Shown one piece after another: positions 43,676 to 46,902 of a DNA stretch of 46,902 nt. The stretch comes from Chitinophaga pinensis (GTDB taxonomy: Bacteria; Bacteroidota; Bacteroidia; SXHM01): the NCBI GenBank assembly GCA_945870105.1, contig CAMBRL010000010.1, positions 1 through 46,902 on the forward strand. Direction: 5' to 3'. Position 1 is the stretch's first letter; the number at the start of each line of letters is the position of its first letter. The notes beneath the pieces were generated by a model. The model saw nothing but the letters and a program-made list of their open reading frames with translations, made no database searches and had not been told where the DNA came from. The translations under genes and the position numbers were made by a program.

Positions 43676-44290
43676 TTACAAACTATCCGTTTCCAATACA
43701 TACCACTCACCCTGCCAGTTAAATCCTACAACACCATACTGCTTATTGTAATACATCTCAGAAGCACAACCAACATCATCTGTTCTGTAGTAAACATCGT
43801 AAAATATTTTATCTAATAGTTGAATACTGTCTAAATCAGCAATATCTGTTTCAGTACTTATTTTAAAATTACTTAAACACCCAGATTGACTCGTAGAACC
43901 TATTTTAATAAATAAATTTTCAGGAAAATTTGGTTCAAAGTGAGGGAATAAGTAATAATTAATTGCTGAAATATTAGTTGTTGTTAAATACGCAGCCCCA
44001 AAATATTCAAAATCATTGCTGCAGTCACCAGAAAAAGAATTTGCTATTTCTGTTCTATCAAATAAGTAAAGAGAATTTAATGTTTTAAAATACCTTATGG
44101 TATCACCATAAATAAAAACTCCAAATGACAGGTCATCAGCAGAGAGGTAACGAGGAACGGGGTTACATCCTGAAGTGTCTGGAAGAGTATCTATTGGTGG
44201 AGGTTCATCGGGGCAATCTTTTTTACAACTTGCTAAGGATAATAGGAGAATAGAACCCAAGATAGCAAAAAAATAAATTAATTTCCTCAT
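43676..44290 (-). CDS. Lipoprotein of unknown function
   Basis: The 204 residues start MRKLIYFFAILGSILLLSLASC, a lipoprotein signal with lipidated Cys22, then KKDCPDEPPPIDTLPDTSGC, a Pro-rich tether. The mature part is mixed alpha/beta with scattered Cys (GDCSNDFEYF, SGCLSNFKI, DVGCASEMYY). No family was recognised. Its ATG directly follows the stop of the truncated T9SS gene, so the two were one operon; its original promoter may have been lost with the 5' end of that gene. Confidence 0.7.
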   Translation of the reverse strand: MRKLIYFFAILGSILLLSLASCKKDCPDEPPPIDTLPDTSGCNPVPRYLSADDLSFGVFIYGDTIRYFKTLNSLYLFDRTEIANSFSGDCSNDFEYFGAAYLTTTNISAINYYLFPHFEPNFPENLFIKIGSTSQSGCLSNFKISTETDIADLDSIQLLDKIFYDVYYRTDDVGCASEMYYNKQYGVVGFNWQGEWYVLETDSL

Positions 44291-45538
44291 CTATTGAAGA
44301 ATTAGTTTGTGATTACTTATACCAAAATTAGGAGAAATTAATGTAAGGGAATAAAAACCTTTTGCATGGTTGGACAAATCAATAGAAATAAGATTTTGTT
44401 TACTTGCTCCTTTAAAAATAATTTCACCTGTCATATTAAAGATCTCATAATTACATTCAGAATTTTCAGCAGTTAATTCTATTATAACTACGCCTGATGA
44501 AGGCACTGGATAAACATTTATTCCTCCATTTACAGCATAAAGTTTATCTGGCGTGCTTTCGGAAATATCAGTTTTATACTGTTGATGTTTTAACCTATTA
44601 AATTCACTGTAATTATAACTATATTTTTTCGATTCAATTTCAGCTGACGGCCTTTCACTGCAATTTTTTATAAAAATACGTGCAGTAAGTGTATCTCTAT
44701 TGTGTCCATTTATACAAAGCATTATTTCACTCCATCCTGCACCGGCAGCTAAAAACGCTGCATCTGCACTTTGCCAGTTACCATTATAAAACCAGGCAAA
44801 AGCAGCCCCGCTATCGGTAAAATTTTTAAGTAAATGTTGCACTGTAAATAATGTACCGGGACAAACAGCTGTATCTTTAAGATACGCCTGGTGTAGTGAA
44901 TTGCGGAAATCAATCCCTTCCCATATTTTAAAAGCCCAGTCAGGGTTTGTTTCGTCCATAAGAGGTCCAATAAAGTTTACCGTGCCATCAGATAAAACAT
45001 ACGCTATTTGATCCCAAGGTGAAGAGGTTAGTGGCGCTCCTGTATAAGTATCATAAAACTCTACGTTTAATTCTGTACCAGTAGTCATGTGTTCTATAAA
45101 ATATGTTTCTTCTGAAACTTCTTCGATAGCGCCTGTGCAACTAATATCATCATCTGGGCAAAAAACAGGAACTTCTTGAGTGTTTGGATCATTATCATCA
45201 TCTTCTGTAAAAAAACAATCAGGAGTAACATTTGCCCAATAAGCTGAACGGTTGTGTAGCCATCCCATGGCTTGCTTGCCTTCAAAATTTGTCATGTAAA
45301 ATTGTTCAACATCTTCATTACTAGAGAGTGAATGATAAGGATTCCAGTCATTCCATTCAAAATCTACACCTTCAATAAATTCTTTTAGTGGGAGAAAATT
45401 CGCATGCCTGCCGTTTAGATAACCCTCTCTCCAGCCCCGCACCCGCGAGCGTATTGCGCATAGCAGACGCGAGGCTCTTGCCTCGTGTCGTCTATTATTT
45501 GTCGTCCCCGACAACACGCTGTTTCTATACATTAGCAT
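44291..45538 (-). pseudogene. T9SS protein gene, 5'-truncated at the RAYT/REP insertion
   Basis: The frame is open for 415 codons, but the first ~38 (LMYRNSVLSGTTNNRRHEAR...) are translated REP-like DNA with no signal peptide. Protein-like sequence begins near 45424 (GYLNGRHANFLPLKEFIEGV). The rest is a plausible secreted protein: an acidic DDDNDPNT loop, CPGTLFTVQHLLKNFTDSG, and a sorting domain (INVYPVPSSGVVIIEL ... GFYSLTLISP). The missing N-terminal part and signal peptide are not seen beyond the RAYT, which lies just upstream. I read this as a C-terminal remnant cut off by insertion or rearrangement. Confidence 0.75.
45444..45502. repeat. REP-like element at the 3' side of the RAYT
   Basis: Contains GCGAGCGT, a CGAGGC-TCTT-GCCTCG hairpin (45470-45485), then CTCGTGTCGTCTATTATTTG. 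The last word matches the reverse complement of the element at 46080-46133 (CTCGTGCCGTTTATTGCTTT), so the RAYT is flanked by related elements in opposite orientation. Confidence 0.65.
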
Positions 45539-46061
45539 CCAACACTTTTATTTCACTAAACTCATTTCCACTGCTGTATAACCAATGATGCGGTTCAGCA
45601 ACAAATCCTGCTTTCACCGGATTGTTATGCAAGTAGGCTATTTTCTGTTTAATCACATCCTCACTCCACAACTCTATTGGATGGTTGTGTTGCTGCCAAA
45701 ACTGAAACTCCTTATTCTGGTTATTGTATTTCCCGAAATAGCGGAACATATACATCAGCCATTCTCTGCGGCTTTCGCCCTGATGTTTGTCAACCATATC
45801 AATTAATACTTTAGCGGTATAGCTTTTAAAATCGCGTAATATTTCGCTCAATCTGCCTTCCTCAGCTCTTGCTATCCAATGAAGGTGATTTGGCATAATT
45901 ACATATGCATACAATTCAAGACCTTTATTTTGTTGACAATATTGTATGTTTTTCATCAGTTCATATACATACTCTTTTCGGGTAAAAATATCAATCCAGC
46001 CAACCACCGTTAGTGTTACATAATATACACTGCCCTCGTAGGTTTTGTATTTTTCTGACAT
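45525..46061 (-). mobile_element. REP-associated tyrosine transposase (RAYT)
   Basis: A 178-residue Y1 transposase of the IS200/IS605-related RAYT class. The HUH motif is in YVIMPNHLHWIAR, with the catalytic Tyr expected in LRDFKSYTAKVL. The C-terminal YLHNNPVKAGFV and HWLYSSGNEF are typical of this family. It is complete. REP-like elements lie on both sides (45444-45502 and 46080-46133) with a further copy at 43441. RAYTs are thought to act on such REP hairpins. The ATG at 46061 is 19 bases from the upstream element. Confidence 0.9.
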
Positions 46062-46079
46062 GTAGCAAAGCTAAAAAAT

Positions 46080-46133
46080 ATAATTTGCCCGAGGCAAAGC
46101 AATAAACGGCACGAGCGGGACGCTCGCGCCAGC
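46080..46133. repeat. REP-like element at the 5' side of the RAYT
   Basis: 54 bases with the CGAGCG-GGA-CGCTCG hairpin, matching 43441-43494 at 52 positions and related in inverted orientation to 45444-45502. Confidence 0.85.
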
Positions 46134-46146
46134 TGCGCAAACCTTA

Positions 46147-46455
46147 CCGTGGCGACCACAGTGGTAATCTCTTAATCCAAAGTCTCACCGTAACGGTTAC
46201 GGAGGCAATCGGACAATGCAAAGTCATACCGTAACGGTTACGGAGGTAATGTCTTAATCCGAAGTCATGCCGTAACGGTTACGGTGCTAATCCTTTAATC
46301 CGAAGTCTTACCGTAACGGTTACGGAGGCAATCGGACAATACAAAGTCATACCGTAACGGTTACGGAGGTAATCGGACAATGCAAAGTCGTGCCGTAACA
46401 GTTACGGAGGCAATCGGACAATGCAAAGTGCTGCCGTAACGGTTACGGAGGCCCT
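46147..46455 (+). repeat. 41-bp-period palindromic array 2 (8 units)
   Basis: CCGTAACGGTTACGG palindromes start at 46147 (degenerate), 46188, 46229, 46270, 46311, 46352, 46393 and 46434: every step is exactly 41 bp. The unit at 46393 has A at the centre. Inter-palindrome sequence is of two sorts, one with AATCGGACAATGCAAAG and one with TCTTAATCCGAAG or a close variant. It ends 118 bases before the start of paralogue 2. Aligned from the GTAAC core, the consensus unit matches array 1 at 25 of 41 positions without gaps. Confidence 0.95.
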
Positions 46456-46573
46456 TTTTCAATAGCAATTGTTAAAATCTGTTAAAATTTATGGAGTAGC
46501 ACAATATGCAGTATCAAAATAGCGTTATCAGATTAATTAACGCTTCATTATTAACTAAAAAAACAAAAACAAA

Positions 46574-46902
46574 ATGAGTACACAAACATGGTCGCCTACC
46601 GAAAATCAATTCGATAACGGCACCAAAAACAGCAAAAAGAAGATGAACATCATTTCTTCTGACCACGACAGCAAACTGCATGCGCAGATAGGCAATCCGC
46701 TTATAGCTGTATTATTCAGTTTCTTTCATGCGATAAGGCTGATGTATCTGGCAAAATACACGCAATGGAAAAGCACCGTTGCGGCTTACCACGGAGCTAC
46801 CGTGAACTTTGAACAGCTTATTGCACAACTAAGCAGTACCATGATTGAGGATTTTGACATCCGCATTCAGGTGCTTTTTAAAAGGGGAACAGCACAATAT
46901 GC
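46574..46902 (+). CDS. Unrecognised protein beside a 41-bp array (paralogue 2), cut by window edge
   Basis: About 110 residues are visible, from ATG 46574 to the edge. The sequence (FDNGTKNSKKKMNII, SKLHAQIGNPLIAVLFSFF, AAYHGATVNFEQLIAQL, IEDFDIRIQVLFKRGTAQYA) is colinear with the protein at 22962-23948, gapless and about two thirds identical. As there, no signal peptide is seen. Its leader is A-rich (AAAAAAACAAAAACAAA before the ATG), like that of paralogue 1. The 41-bp array lies directly upstream. Function unknown. Confidence 0.85.
   Translation, partial: MSTQTWSPTENQFDNGTKNSKKKMNIISSDHDSKLHAQIGNPLIAVLFSFFHAIRLMYLAKYTQWKSTVAAYHGATVNFEQLIAQLSSTMIEDFDIRIQVLFKRGTAQY

Noticed and set aside
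45485-45538. Start of the 44291-45538 frame as a genuine N-terminus
   Set aside because: The first ~38 codons come from REP-like hairpin DNA and encode Arg-rich sequence with no signal peptide, unlike all other T9SS proteins here.
46147-46455. CRISPR array or plasmid replication iterons
   Set aside because: Inter-palindrome parts fall into two repeated types. No Rep, Par or Cas gene is visible. Iterons are usually shorter direct repeats near a rep gene.

Overview
The window looks like chromosome of a Bacteroidetes bacterium. Evidence seen directly: several secreted proteins end in type IX secretion (T9SS) sorting domains with a YPNP or FPNP motif; there are DUF4175, DUF3137 and LemA genes and SprB-type repeats; many genes are preceded by the Bacteroidetes -7 box TAnnTTTG; and GTG or TTG starts occur. 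No rRNA, tRNA or prophage was recognised.

Layout. 1-2787: two minus-strand secreted proteins, one cut by the window edge and one with an A8 frameshift just before its end. 2926-6718: an RsbW-like ATPase and a DUF4175 coiled-coil membrane protein. 6858-9851: a small membrane protein and a broken TPR-SpoIIE phosphatase gene (frameshift plus in-frame TAG). 9925-16499: a TetR/TolC/MFP/RND efflux operon, with a perfect 46-bp palindrome beside the regulator start. 16752-22699: a small secreted protein, a GH125 glycosidase, an old-yellow-enzyme oxidoreductase, a lipoprotein and a TPR-adenylate cyclase. 22962-24724: an unrecognised 328-aa gene, degenerate ~90-bp repeats and a 41-bp-period palindromic array. 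24725-26564: a membrane-bound winged-helix regulator and a TonB-like protein sharing phased direct repeats. 26862-29838: a lipoprotein, a barrel-like protein and a T9SS protein. 29921-38869: housekeeping genes (trans-sulfuration PLP enzyme, LemA/DUF3137, prs, rplY, pth, folB, glnS, gltX). 38948-43363: two tandem cytochrome c/dicopper-monooxygenase-like T9SS proteins opposite an HMA-type metal-binding lipoprotein and a protein that is almost only a T9SS domain. 43676-46061: a lipoprotein, a 5'-truncated T9SS gene and a REP-associated tyrosine transposase (RAYT). 46147-46902: a second 41-bp array followed by a paralogue of the 328-aa gene, cut by the window edge.

Most interesting signal: two distant loci each pair a member of an unrecognised protein family (about two thirds identical over ~110 residues) with an array of GTAACSGTTAC palindromes repeating almost exactly every 41 bp. 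The two array units align without gaps at 25 of 41 consensus positions. Their flanking bases have changed symmetrically, so dyad symmetry is kept. This resembles neither CRISPR nor any element I can name.

Other points of interest: the cytochrome/copper cluster; the TetR palindrome; the PhoB-type operator between the regulator and TonB genes; a RAYT next to a truncated gene with REP-like elements on both sides; and the broken genes, which may be partly assembly error.
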